In this document: in pieces, positions 1-11,041 of the stretch | How the letters are laid out: every line of letters begins with the position of its first letter | Position numbering within the stretch: position 1 is the first letter of the stretch | NCBI GenBank assembly: GCA_047495785.1 | Contig: JBLDXI010000006.1 | Location: forward strand, 124,001-188,000 | DNA from: Lepidodermella squamata | Lineage: Eukaryota; Gastrotricha | Direction: 5' to 3' | DNA length: 64,000 bases | Program-made: the position numbers and the translations under genes | Notes under the pieces: generated by a model | What the model was told of the DNA's origin: nothing | What the model saw: the letters and a program-made list of their open reading frames with translations, nothing else | Databases searched by the model: none

Positions 1-1
1 G

Positions 2-2323
2 GTCAGACATCCTACCAGACTACGAACTGGAAATCGAAGACGGCGATGAGAAGGCGGCAGCTTCAGCTACAGTCCGAGTATGGATGGACTTCACGAATCG
101 CTTCATCAACAACTACGACGCTTTGGCCCAGAAAAACACTTATCAGTCGCCTGTTTCCATTGGAATGTGGGTGTCGAATGGATGCAAAGCTGTTGGCAGT
201 TTCATCCACCAATTTCAATCGGTCAACATCATGGAAACATGCTCAGCATGTAAGTCTTAAAATTCTGAAAATTCCTTCTTAAAAATGTTTGCTCAGATTT
301 CTTGACGGATAAAAAGCTTTACCCGAACATGTTCACAACAAACCAGCCAGTGAACCCGAAATTTTTCGGTATCGTTCGACTTCTCAAGGAAGTATATGGG
401 ATCAAAAAGGCGATAACTTATAGCGGGAGTATCAACGATTTCGCAGCGATTTTGAGCTTCCATCAAATCGCTACTGAGCAAGGAATTGATGTTGTTTGGC
501 TTGATTCTGTCATTCAGTTGGATCAAGAGCGAGCTATGACTCTGAAGAAGAGTGATGCTCGCTTTATCGTAGCGATCTTAACTGCCCTAACCGATACCGT
601 TGATTTCTTCTGCCAGGCCTACAGGGTCGGAATTCGGGGTCCGCGTTACACTTTTGTAATCACGGACTCTTCACTGCCTGTTCCTAGTATCTACGCGGAG
701 GCGGCTATTCCTAGGAACTGCAATCGCACTGTTTTGTATGAACAAACCGCACAGACCTTCGAAATTGCAGCCGGATTCAATATCAATCTCGAAAATGAAG
801 TGCCTTGTGAGTTTGGCTACACTCAGACACAATTCGACGTTATGTTTAATCAGATGAAAAACGGAACTCCGCCTGCGATCGACTACGACAGACGCTACCT
901 ATGCCACGACGTAGCAATGCATGCGATTTTGATTCTGAACAAAACTGAAAACACGTTGAAAGCGAGTGGGAGTAATTTGACCCTGAAAGACTTCGTAACC
1001 CATCGACAATCCGTTGGCGCGGTGATTAAACAAGAAGCTGATCGGATTGATTATCGATCTTTGCATACTGCCCGGACGAAATACGACGCTGAGGGGCAAC
1101 TTTTCAGCAGAGATACGTTTCTGCTGAAATGGTTCCCGGGCGAAGGTTATCGAAATGTCTTCGCGATCCAACGTCTAGACACCCCGCTAACTTGGTCGTA
1201 TGAAAGCTACAAAGTTCGCCAGATCGGGAACCCGAATTGGGGAACAAAAGACGGATTGGCGCCCCATGATAGGGCTTACATTAGCCTGACATTGCAACCG
1301 TCTCAATCCACGCTAGTCGCAGTGATTATATTCGCGGGGTTAATCTCGGCGTTTCAAGTATTCGGAATGTTGATTTTCGCGATCACTCGAAGGAATTTAG
1401 GATCTTCACTATTGATTGTAAAGAGCCTTGGGTTATTGGGGTGTCTAATGTTGAACGCCTCCGCAATCGCTCATACTTGGCCTACGGAGATCAGTTTTGC
1501 CCTAGAGTTGGAAATCGTAAGACTTAGCTTGGTAATAGGAGGCCTGTCTCTTCTTAATGGCGTTGCCGCTACAACGCCTTACTCCATGCTGAGAAACGGC
1601 GTCCTAATGCTTCAGCAAAAGGGTAACAATTCAAGCAGTAGCTCAATGTCACGGAAGGCTAAGATTTTCGCTATTGTCCAGAATCGGGCTTATAAGTATC
1701 TAATAGCCTTCGTGGCACTGAACGCCCACATTTTGATAGTTTGGCTCATTGCCAAGGATGGTTTACATTGCAGTATTTCAATGCCCGATCAGCCGATTGT
1801 TGACGATGAAAATGATGTAATGATCAGTCAGTACCTTGTAGCTTGTATCTCAACACTGCATCACCGTTCTTGGATTATGGCTCTAGGAGCTTTTCACATT
1901 CTGATTTTGAGCACTGGCTGTTTGTACGCGTTCAGACTACGACAGGTCAAGGAACTTGATGTCACCCTTGCAGCGCTAATGGTCATCAATGCGAATGTCA
2001 TGATGATCGCTTCCTATTTTATCCTGATTATTCTAGACGGCAATGCGATTGCGCAACGCATTGCCACTGCTGGATTGTCACTGGTGGTTTCGGCAACCTG
2101 CAGCGCAACTATGATGTTTCCGTGCGTTGAAATGATGAAGAAATCGTCTGGGGTTATCGTCGATGTTGTACGCTCAGGCAGTCGGTTGAATGCATTGAAA
2201 TCGAGGCCAAATCGATCGCGAGCGGTTTTCTCACCGAGTCTTGGTTCGAAACTGGGCGATACAAACCTGGCCTCAACCTCGTCACTTGTTACACCGTTTC
2301 AGAACGATCAGAACGACTTTTAG
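2..2323 (+). CDS. Class C (GABA-B-like) 7TM receptor, 5'-partial (receptor 1)
   Basis: The gene enters from the left edge. Exon 2-249 reads in frame as the end of an ANF-receptor-type Venus-flytrap domain (ILPDYELEIEDGD is the typical lobe-1 strand). It is joined over a 47-bp intron (250-296, GTAAGT...CTCAG, phase 1) to exon 297-2323. The long exon holds the rest of the ligand-binding domain, the pre-TM stretch, seven hydrophobic segments (about 1310-2150) and a short Ser/Arg-rich cytosolic tail. The layout matches receptors 2-5 in this window. Family knowledge: such receptors bind small ligands and signal through G proteins at the plasma membrane; the ligand here is unknown. The first exons lie outside the window. 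It is the most divergent copy and has the longest tail. A polyadenylation-like AATAAA lies near 2519. Confidence 0.8.
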
Positions 2324-3046
2324 TGCCGCCCGGATCCACCGATTGTGAGAGGGAAGTAGGTGCGATAAAATCTATCGGTGTTCCCATTCCTAGTATAATA
2401 GGAATTCAAGAACTGTCCTAAATTTTAATTGTTATTCAAGTACTGTTGTTTCTTTATAAGTCTATCATCGATTCCATCGCTTTGTTATTGCAAGCTAGAA
2501 AAACAAATGTGACTCGTGAATAAATCATTAAGCTGCAAAGGATTCTATCATTCATTTTTTGCGTCATACAGATATATTACAAGGCGTCTAAATATTTGCA
2601 CCGCTAAAATTCATCATAGACGTACGTAGGGTCCATTACATTTCTTCGACGAATTTAATGAGCAAAAAGTGTGAATATTCTCACTTCTATAGCAAAACAC
2701 CAGCAAGCTTGACTTTGCTCCTCATTAAAAAATCACGCCTGGTTTTCTTATATGCAAGCCTACTGGTATCTTGCCCAAGATTGAGGTTCAATCACTGAAA
2801 TTTCTCAATTGTACAGAATTCAGCCTTCCTCCTTTCTTTATCAATAATTACACTATGAACTATGACCCAATTTTAATACTTTGGCATTGCTGAATGCTGA
2901 ATGCTGAATTCGCAAAATTCACTGATTGTAGAATCGATATCGTCTATACAAGCCGAAGTAAGCTCTAAAGCAGACGTTAAGCCTGAAAAGACCAGGGGTT
3001 ATTTAGTGCTAGAGCCTCTGCTAGAGACCTGCTAAGTACAATTACA
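2324..3046. other. Intergenic: 3' UTR of receptor 1 and upstream region of ankyrin gene
   Basis: No ORF with coding character. It holds a polyadenylation-like signal near 2519 and AT-rich sequence. I see no clear TATA box before the ATG at 3047. Confidence 0.5.
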
Positions 3047-3748
3047 ATGAACGATATTTCAATCACCCTGCAAAAGGTTTAGTGAACTTTTTCGACAATT
3101 TTTTCTCAAACATTTAAGGAATTTCAGGAATTCTTCTCAGCCTGTCTAACTGGTGATTTTTCGGCCATCAAAGCGTTGATCAACAGATCCAGTGACATCG
3201 ACCCTCTCGCACTCATCAATACGAGATGCGAAGTTGAAAAGCATGGCGGTATGATTTCAACTCATCGCGTTCGCGATGGCGAAACTTGCCTACATTTCTG
3301 CTGCATGGGCGGCCACGACTCGATTCTCGAATTCATCCTATCAGAAAAGCTGAAGCTCGAACAGCTGAAAAATGGCTTAAAGAAGCAACACGCTATCGAG
3401 GGTTTAAGCACCTTCGTAAACCAAGGCAGCGATCTTCGATTCGAAACAGCGCTTCACAAAGCCGCCGATCTCGCTCGGCTCAACTGTGTCAAAGTTCTAT
3501 GCGAATTTCAGCCATTACATGGATTTTGTTTAGCAGACGTAAATTTGGCGAATTCCAACTTCGAAACTCCGCTAGTGAAAGCTGCCGGATCTTGGAATGG
3601 CGACCTGGCTGAAATTGCCGATTTTCTCATTTCAAAAGGGGCGCAAATTGACCTTAAAGATGGAAAAGGTCGCACTGCCTTGGATAGAGCCATTTTCAAT
3701 AAAAAGACACAAACTATCGAAATGTTGAGCAAATATTCGAATAGTTAG
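3047..3748 (+). CDS. Small intracellular ankyrin-repeat protein
   Basis: Two exons, 3047-3076 and 3128-3748, are separated by a 51-bp intron (GTTTAG...TTTCAG, phase 0), giving 216 aa. The start ATG at 3047 was chosen because it lies just upstream of an in-frame donor. Four to five ankyrin-type helices are visible, with TCLHFCCMGGHDSILEFI and TPLVKAAGSWNGDLAEIADF as the clearest repeats. There is no signal peptide, transmembrane segment or other domain, so a cytosolic protein-binding role is likely. The partner is unknown. It differs from the two ankyrin genes at 16 kb and 62 kb, which are secreted. The weakest part of the model is the 30-bp first exon. Confidence 0.65.
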
Positions 3749-3871
3749 TCTAAAATTATAAATTTTATTAAAATGAATAAAATTTGTTTGACTATTTGAA
3801 CCAAAGCTTAAAGCAAGAATCACAGTTTTAAGGGTGATAAAATTGTGTAAATAATGTTGCGAATTCCTCAA

Positions 3872-4384
3872 TCAATACGGGCACCAGTCGAAGTCGAAGT
3901 CCTGATTTGTGTCAAAAAGTGTCAACTCGAATTCGCATTGGCCGTTTAGCGCTTCAAACATGGAATCAGCTTTCGATTTCTCGCGGGTTCGAAATGTGAA
4001 CAGCTCTTTTTGCGACCCAATTTTGTTTATCGAGCTCGGTAGATCCGGGAAGTTCGCCTGTTTTGTATGCAGCTCGTAGTATAGGACCTGCTCGTCGAAA
4101 ATGGCCGGGTAGCTGTCAGGTCGTGATCGCAGTTCAACTTTGACCCGTAAACATGGGAATGTGAATGCTGGGACTAGTGATAGCGCGATTTCTTTCGCTA
4201 CTTCAAAGTCGGTTGTAGTCACAATTCGTTTGAACATGTACTCGTCATGTCGCTGTGGGTCCTTGTGGTAATTAATTATAACTGGTTTCACGTTGTTCAA
4301 CTCGCATTGCTGGCAGAATTTAGCCTCCTCGTCCTCTTGGACTTGGTAGGTATTATGAATCTCAAATAGCAATGTTTTCGCCAT
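3872..4384 (-). CDS. Conserved-looking 170-aa protein with two similar halves, function unknown
   Basis: A single-exon ORF with a genuine ATG at 4384. The two halves look alike: each opens with an aromatic-Glu-x-His strand (LLFEIHNTYQ, LYYELHTKQA), followed by an alpha/beta stretch and a closing Glu/Lys-rich strand (VKVELR, FELTLFD). That suggests a duplicated ferredoxin-like fold. It resembles, from memory, a family of short bacterial and eukaryotic hypothetical proteins with the same F/Y-E-x-H motif, but I cannot name it with certainty. There is no signal peptide. A TATA-like run and two palindromic AP-1-type sites lie just upstream. The next gene upstream on the same strand is the small TIR gene. 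Confidence 0.7.
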   Translation of the reverse strand: MAKTLLFEIHNTYQVQEDEEAKFCQQCELNNVKPVIINYHKDPQRHDEYMFKRIVTTTDFEVAKEIALSLVPAFTFPCLRVKVELRSRPDSYPAIFDEQVLYYELHTKQANFPDLPSSINKIGSQKELFTFRTREKSKADSMFEALNGQCEFELTLFDTNQDFDFDWCPY

Positions 4385-4440
4385 TTCTCGCCAAAAAATG
4401 AGACAAGGAAAATATTGTTTTGGAGCGTTATAACCTCAGC

Positions 4441-4450
4441 TTATATATAT
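4441..4450 (-). promoter_or_regulatory. TATA-like element upstream of the 3872-4384 gene
   Basis: An alternating TA run reads ATATATATAA on the minus strand, about 57-66 bp before the ATG at 4384. The spacing suits a TATA box with a short 5' UTR. Confidence 0.4.
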
Positions 4451-4508
4451 TGCCTTTCGAAGGTGAAATTTGCCTTAATATTGCATCAGTTCTGGTATAT
4501 CTTCATGC

Positions 4509-4552
4509 GCGTGACTCACGCATTTACACGTATGAAAATCGATGACTCATCG
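4509..4552 (-). promoter_or_regulatory. Two palindromic AP-1-type sites
   Basis: TGACTCA occurs at 4512-4518 and 4543-4549. Each is the centre of a perfect 13-bp palindrome (GCGTGACTCACGC and CGATGACTCATCG), 31 bp apart, and 125-170 bp upstream of the ATG at 4384. TGACTCA is the established AP-1/bZIP target. Stress- or immune-induced expression is an inference. Confidence 0.45.
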
Positions 4553-4878
4553 CACACTTCTAGAATATTACTGTGCGCGTAATAAAACCCGCTAATCCAC
4601 CTTTTTCATTTGATGTCGCGCGCACTTTTATGTAATAAAAATGCGTGCGTTTGACAAATGAAAACTACGCATTAAGGAATTCATTTCCTATAAATATTGA
4701 TTTTAAGTTTAAATGAAACAACAACGTATTTATTTACTTCGGCTCTAATCAGCCGGATGATTAAAATTCGCACGTAAGAGACGGGAAAAAATATGTGAAT
4801 TATGGCGTACAAGTTCGACGGATTTTTCAGTACTCTGTTCCGCATTCTTCGATAATCATCGGGCTTATTGTAGTCGAA

Positions 4879-5407
4879 TTATCGGCTTTTCAGATGTTGC
4901 GCCATTTGCTGCTCGATGGACATGGTGACGCGGTCGAACGTTGAATCTTCAGTGTAATCGACGAACGGCCGGCTGCCGATGACAAAGCCGAGCCAGCCCT
5001 GCGTCTGCACGTCCTTTTGCATGCGCAGCGGGATGATAAGCTTATTCGCCTGCTTATTCGCGTACTCGGCTTCATTCTGGCATTTTTTCGTATTTTTAAA
5101 CTCGTCACTGACGCACAAGATGATGGCGTCAGACGTATCCATGCCCTATTTTAATTAAAATAAAATAATTAGAAAATAAAAATAAAATAAAAAATCCGCC
5201 TTAAAAGAATTTAATTTAGATTTTCTCATTTTTTGAGAAATTGAAAAAATGAACCTGTTTGGCGATTTCATCCTGCATCGATGAGGTCATTTGGCTCGTG
5301 TCCATCCATACGGTGAAATTTTGCTCCTTCAGGTAATCGGCGAGGCGTTTGATCGCCTCTTTTCGCCTCAGTGGCGAATAGCTGATGTAAATGTTGCCCT
5401 TCGACAT
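4879..5407 (-). CDS. Stand-alone TIR-domain protein
   Basis: Two exons, 5255-5407 and 4879-5145, are joined over a 109-bp intron (phase 0) to give 139 aa, almost exactly one TIR domain. Visible elements are the first strand and BB region (IYISYSPLRRKEAIKRL, NFTVWMDTSQM), the central SDAIILCVSDEFKNT strand, and CQNEAEYANKQ followed by IIPLRMQ and WLGFVIG. The pattern matches the TIR_2-like group found in rotifers, molluscs and echinoderms. The Glu in the CQNEAEY segment sits where SARM1-type TIR NADases carry their catalytic Glu, so NAD cleavage is possible but unproven. There is no death, LRR or transmembrane domain, so this is an adaptor- or effector-like single domain. Confidence 0.75.
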
Positions 5408-5799
5408 AAAATGTTAATTAACGTGAAAAAACCTGGTTTCAACCAGCAGAAAATGATGTTGATTTGCCGCACCCCTTTTTGCGGCTTCCAGGCAACTTAT
5501 TGAAGGTAATTTAATTGACAGAGCGCCAAAAAAACACTCTGCGAGAAATCAATTAACATTCACTTTATTTTATTCTCAGTTTTTTTTATAATAATATATA
5601 ACATAGAAAGAGGATTGCCATTAATTAAACTGATAATTCCAGAAGCAAAAAAAAAACAATCGCGTGAATTGACCAGAAAAGTGGACTAAGGTGCGTCATA
5701 AATAGGGCGATTTTGTATTCAGATAATAAGGAAAGAAAGTCTAATAAATATACCAGAGCATAAATCGAGTTGCTTTTGCGGGCGATGACTGGTTAAATT

Positions 5800-6758
5800 C
5801 TAGTCGCTGTCATCCTCATCATTCATGGCCTCATCCTCCGCATTTCGAGATCCTGTCATACGAGAATTTTTAGAGGAAGCATTAGACGAAGCAGCGATGG
5901 ACAAATGCCCGGGTATTTTCATTAAAACTTTAGAATACGCGTCAAAATTGGGCGTTACATTTTTCTGGTTGAAGTACTGCTTGATAGTTTTCACGTCGTC
6001 GTACCGCATAGGATAGTCTTGGTACTTCTCGTAAAATTCAGGCTGTAAAAAAATAAAGTTTTGAATTAAAATTCGAAATCTTAGAATTTTTTTTAATTTT
6101 TGGGACATTTCATAAATTAATTTCGAATTAAAAAAAATCATTTTGAAAATAGGAAATTTTGAATTATATGATAAAAATTGACACGGGTGATATGCAATTC
6201 GTCAGTAATAAAACCGACCTTGAGTGATTCCTGAAATTCGCCAAGTTGCCGAACAAATCCAGAATTAGGACCAGCCTCAGGTCGAATAAATTGAACAGCG
6301 CTTAGGCACTGCTGCCACGGCATTTTCGTCACGGTCATTAAATATGCGAGAATTATTGAAACACTTCGTGAAATTCCCATTCCACTGGAAAAATTTGAAT
6401 ATGCATAATTTTATACAATTTCGGAAGGAATTTACCAATGAACGAGAACTCCGGTTCGTTGGAGCCTTGCATGGTGTATGAACTCGATCGCTCGTTTGAA
6501 ATATTTGGAAATATTCACCCATGGATAGTCCTTAATATCAATAATGTGATATTTTATGTGCTGGAAAAATTGAAAATTTTAAATTAAATTTTTGAAAATT
6601 TTTAATTTGTTTACGCTGTATTTTTTCTTGGCGCCATCGATGACACTGACAATGTGAGTGATGCCTTCTTCCTCGAGCAGCGCTTTGTCCAGCGAATTAT
6701 CCAAATCGCCGAGGTACAAATATTCAAGGACCTTGGTCAAATTATTGACTTCATCCAT
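5800..6758 (-). CDS. Dual-specificity protein phosphatase
   Basis: Four exons (6615-6758, 6436-6560, 6219-6384, 5800-6042) give 225 aa. The start ATG at 6758 begins MDEVNNLTKVLEYLYLGDL, the standard DSP opening with the LYLGD strand. The third exon restores the P-loop HCGMGISRS, which fits HC-x5-R followed by Ser. The catalytic Cys codon is itself split by the second intron (TG at 6437-6436, T at 6384). The general-acid region is IDIKDYPWVNISKYF. It is followed by an Asp/Ser-rich C-terminal tail (NAEDEAMNDEDDSD). Family role: dephosphorylation of phospho-Tyr/Ser/Thr in signalling proteins, cytosolic or nuclear. All key residues are present, so it should be active. It is not clearly assignable to one DUSP subtype. 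Confidence 0.85.
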
Positions 6759-7586
6759 ATTGCTCGCAATAAATTACTTATGCTGCTGGGTCAAAAATAA
6801 AATAATGCAAAATGGATAATAAGTTGAAGGAGGCAAATACGCGGAGATGAGCGAGCGGCAGGCGGGCGTCTGCGAAGGATAATTTCGATGCCGCATGTCA
6901 CTAATATATAACAAGAACTCGGGCGTAGTAAACTTGCTTTTGTCTCGGTGCAGCGAACGCGCGTATTTTGAGCTAAATAAGCGCCCAACAAATTAGAGAT
7001 TATTTCTTCAATTTACCGATTTACCTTTGTGCGTAAATTTCGCCTGTCAACCGAAACAGGGTGGCTGGTTATTTTTCCGAATTTTCATAAAAATATTTCA
7101 ATCTTTTTTAATAATTTTCAATAAATTCAAACTTTCAAGATTCAAATGCCCCAATTATTTTGAGAAAATTTCTCGGAATAATCTTGAAATTCCAATTTTT
7201 GGGAAAATTATTTATCGATGATTCATTTCAATATCAAATGATAGCGGATGAGACAGTGACGACTCTTCGAGCCAACTAACGTCATGAAATGTACCCGACC
7301 TTGCGTCAAATTGACTGAAAAACAAATCACTGTTTATCACACCCTTAATTGCAAAACCGACTCATTTGCATTCGACAATAATATTATTTTTTGTCTCATT
7401 AATAGGTCTATTGGGGGTCATAAAAAAGTGCGCGTTTTTTTCACTCCTTAGCGTGACTGTGACTTGTTTCCGCTCATCGTCATGGCGATGAAAATCAATA
7501 ATAAAACAGCCATACGCATTAAATTAGTCATAATTCATAACCGGCTAATATTTTGACCAATATTTTTGTCTATAACAACAAATAAA
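6759..7586. other. Divergent promoter region between phosphatase and secreted Cys-rich gene
   Basis: An 828-bp gap between two divergent genes. A TATA-like AATATATAAC lies at about 6900-6910. No coding ORF or repeat family was recognised. Confidence 0.4.
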
Positions 7587-8765
7587 ATGTTTGACAGATT
7601 TTTTAGCCGAGTTTCGTTGAAGTTTGTATTCTGGCAAATTTTCTTACTCATCTGCCTGAGTTCGCGGCTGATAAATGCTGGCCGTCTCGTGAAACGGGCC
7701 GAGAGTTACCTTACCTTGCGGCGCCACCGCGATTTGAACACGCAATTTTTGACGCGAATCATGTCGAAATGTTCGAATGATGACGTGTGCAATCGTGCGC
7801 TGACAGACGATTTTTTCGTGTGCGACCGCGTTGAGGGCGTGTGCCGGCACAACCCGGAGAAGGAGTTCGATTTCTGGCTGGCCCTGAATGAAATGCACGC
7901 CCGCCGCTTAGAGGACGAATGGGCTAAATTAACCGTAAGTTCAACTTCCGCATTCTTGTAATTTTCCAAAATTTTCGCAAAATATTTCAAATTTAATACT
8001 CCATTTTAATCGAGGGTCTAGGCTAAATTTTTCGATATTTCCGATTTCCCTAACCATTGAATTTTATTTTGCCAACGTCTTACCATCTTCGAAGCTCTGT
8101 TATTTTATCTTTCAATACTGAGGACTTCGCGAAAATCAGTGATTTGCAAAATCGATATCGGAAAAATCACAATTGAGGAAACGGCATTGTTGGAACCTTA
8201 GAATCTACAACAATCTTGTTGACGTTTTCTTAATTCAAATTTAAATTTAAAATTAAAATTGCTCTACAGCAACCTCATTGCAGCTCATTCGTTCTGTTCC
8301 ATTAATCTGACGCTATTTCTCGATTTTGTAGGAGGAATGTCAAAGATCGTAAGATTTGTCTAGTCACCTTAAAAGGGGCATTTCGAACGCCTTTGTGAGA
8401 ATAAATTACCGAAATATACTCCGAAATAACACCCCAAAAATGTCTCAAAAATTATATTTTATTCCTATCAAAATGGGCCAATATTGACCTTGGACCTTGG
8501 AATCTTGGGACTCGAATAAAACTTGAATGTTCGAAATATTTAAGGCTTTCCTCTCACGTTTGTCTTGCTATTACAGGCTTCGCAGAAAATAGCAAGTCGT
8601 TTGTATTCAGTCTGCGACTCTGCCAACGACTGCAACCGAAAACTGGGCGGCGAGCACTTTTTCGACTGCCGCCTGAAGCAGTACAACAGCGGCCGCAAGT
8701 GGTGCGTACCGGCCGAGAGCAGGATGGACGACATTCTAGCCGCATTCGCCAACAAAAAGAACTGA
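7587..8765 (+). CDS. Secreted or anchored small protein with a duplicated four-Cys motif
   Basis: Two exons, 7587-7934 and 8577-8765, are joined over a 642-bp intron (GTAAGT...TACAG, phase 0), giving 178 aa. The start is the ATG at 7587. A hydrophobic stretch (FVFWQIFLLICLSSRL) near the N-terminus looks like a signal peptide or signal anchor. Each exon encodes one copy of a four-Cys motif. Exon 1 has C-x5-C...C-x6-C (CSNDDVC ... CDRVEGVC). Exon 2 has C-x5-C...C...C (CDSANDC ... CRLKQYNSGRKWC). This implies duplication of a disulfide module. I do not recognise the family. Confidence 0.7.
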
Positions 8766-9064
8766 TGACACCTGTTTTTTTCGTCACGCTAAAAATAATA
8801 TAATATTCTAGAATTTATCAATTTTTTCCTCATTTTTAAAGCTTTCACGATCGAACTGGAAAATAATCACAATAAAAAAAATTCACAATTTTATTAACAA
8901 AAATGTTGGCAACATAAAATACAGAGTATCTCTTAGCGGAACTAAATTTCAAATCATAAATTTAGATTTTTTTCAATTAATTAAAAAATTTGAAAAATTC
9001 GAATTAATTTATTTCAATTCAGTTTGAAATTTGGTTCCACTAAAATTAGTTTCCGCTCAAGTTT

Positions 9065-11041
9065 TTACGGTTCAATGAATCTGAAGGCGAATTTTCCGTT
9101 TTCAGTGTAGGCAGTCGACGGCCGAAATTCGCGAGAAATTCTAGCGTACAGCGCTGGTTCGCGGTAATCAACCGCCCCGCCGTCGCTTAAATCAATCGGA
9201 AAATATCGATCACTACCAAGGGCTAGGCTCTTCTCATCTTCAAGGAAAACATAAGTCGGCGATGGCTTCTTGTCGCTTTTCCGACTAGCTTTCGTCATGA
9301 AAACAGGCTTGGTCGGTATTGTTAGTAGCTCGGCCGAAGTTGCGTAAGTGTCGTAGAAAAACCCGAGAAAGTCGCCCTTTTTAACAGGAAACGGCTCCGG
9401 CACGTCGAGTTCGTACCACAAGTTGCTTTTCAGCTTCATTTTCGACGACTGCATAACTTTATTATTGACGTAGATGAACGACTGAGCGGGCGAGTGCGGC
9501 AGATCAGCCTCGCCGTTAACGTCCTGGAACGAGGCGGCGATTAGTTTAGTTGTATTAACGACTAGAAACGTCGTTTCGCTTGATTTGAGCCGGCGGAACA
9601 CGCCCAGGTGCAGGTTGTAGATGTAGCCGTTCGTGTTGATGAAGCCCCACGTGTGCAGGTAGCCGTTGCATGGAATTTCGGTTGAGCTGAAAATTTGCAG
9701 AGCGCTGCTTACGCTGGTAAAGTAATTGCTGAGAAATGGCCGGTAAGGCGTTGTAAATTCCTTGCTCGCTTTGCAGAATCCGGATTTTCGAACTTTTGAA
9801 AGAAAAATGTACAATTAAAATGAGAATGAAATGGAAAACAGGTAAGAAATACAAATACTACAACGTAAAAAGGGCGATTTTTCCAGAAATCTGAAAATTC
9901 TACAACATAGACATCTCAAGGAACTAACATGAGGAATTACGACGAAATATTAGATGCGGAAAATATTGCTCATTAGCAGTTTGATATAGCCAGTGGTATT
10001 AAATCGGTTCCACGGTTAGCCGAACCTAATTTCCAATATTTCATGAGCTCAAAAATCGGTGTGAATAACGAGTAAATTCTGAATAATAAAGCGTTGCGAA
10101 GAGCTTGAATTTTCGAATTTTTTGAAATTTTGAAATTGATCGAAAAATGCACTCCGGCAAATTTCAATGCCGGATTCCCCTTAAATATATTCTGGGGTTT
10201 GGGGTTACTACATGAATAGAGAGAATTTGTTCCCAAAACAAAAAGAGGCAAATTTAAGAAAAATAGAATTCTCTCTCGAGCTTCTTCGATTTTTCAAGTA
10301 AATTTCTTCATTTTAATGGTTTTTGCAGGTTGCCTAAAAGTTCTCGCCTGTATTAATCGAAATTTATGGCAATTAATTGAAAGAATATAACGAAATTGCG
10401 GAATAATAGGAAATAGTAGGTACACCTTCAAGCTACAACCCATTGGAAATCGGAACTAAAGCAGTCACCAATTTCAGGGTCAAAGCAGTCCAGAAAAGTG
10501 AAGTTTCGAAATTTGGTTATAACCAAATTTAGTCAACTCAATTTAGTCAACTTAGTCAGTTTAGTTCAATTTAGTCCACTATCTGATACTATAGTATCAG
10601 ATAGTGGACTAAATTGCATCGTTTCATTTTTTCACGGGAAAATTGGGAACTAGACAAAATTATACAAATTAGGACAAAATTACAAAATTTTCTGGAATAA
10701 CTTTTTCGCAAAAAATTGAAGAATTAATCACATTTTGTGAAATTTTAGAGACCGGCTTGGGATTAGGACTAAATAAAAAATCGAATCTACTTGTTCTAAA
10801 TCTAGGACAGGAGCTAGGGATCCTATCTATAAAGCAGAATTGACGATATTTAATGGCTATAGGAACATCTTCGCTCCTAATTGCAAGCTTCAATTACAAC
10901 TTTCTGTTAGAACTGAACTAACAGTTTTGTGTAAGCAGAAATTGTTACAAACTTACGAAATTTAATGCTGTTCGCCAGCGTTATGTTAAGCGTTGCGATC
11001 AGAAGAAAGTAGAAAATGGCGAGATTATCACGGATTTTCAT
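9065..11041 (-). CDS. Secreted beta-rich protein of unknown family, signal peptide on a distant exon
   Basis: Exon 1 (10957-11041) encodes MKIRDNLAIFYFLLIATLNI and the rest of a good signal peptide, ending TTTC|GTAAGT (phase 1). Exon 2 (9065-9792) starts after CAAAAG and completes the codon, giving 270 aa. The intron is 1,164 bp, long for this locus. The mature part is beta-strand-like, with GYLHTWGFINTNGYIYNLHL, FLVVNTTKLIAASF and GDFLGFFYDTY, and has few Cys. It resembles extracellular proteins of unknown function from invertebrates, but I cannot name a domain. An extracellular location is well supported; the function is not. The intron contains a 50-bp perfect palindrome. Confidence 0.7.
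10567..10616. repeat. 50-bp perfect palindrome inside an intron
   Basis: Two 25-bp arms meet with no spacer between 10591 and 10592 (centre GATACTATAGTATC). The arms end in CAATTTAGTCC / GGACTAAATTG. The left arm is preceded by short degenerate copies of TTTAGTC from about 10528. It could form a cruciform or an RNA hairpin. It may be a minimal foldback element. Confidence 0.8.

Noticed and set aside
899-1171. Minus-strand 90-aa ORF
   Set aside because: Antisense shadow of the class C receptor exon; similar shadows occur under receptors 3 and 4.
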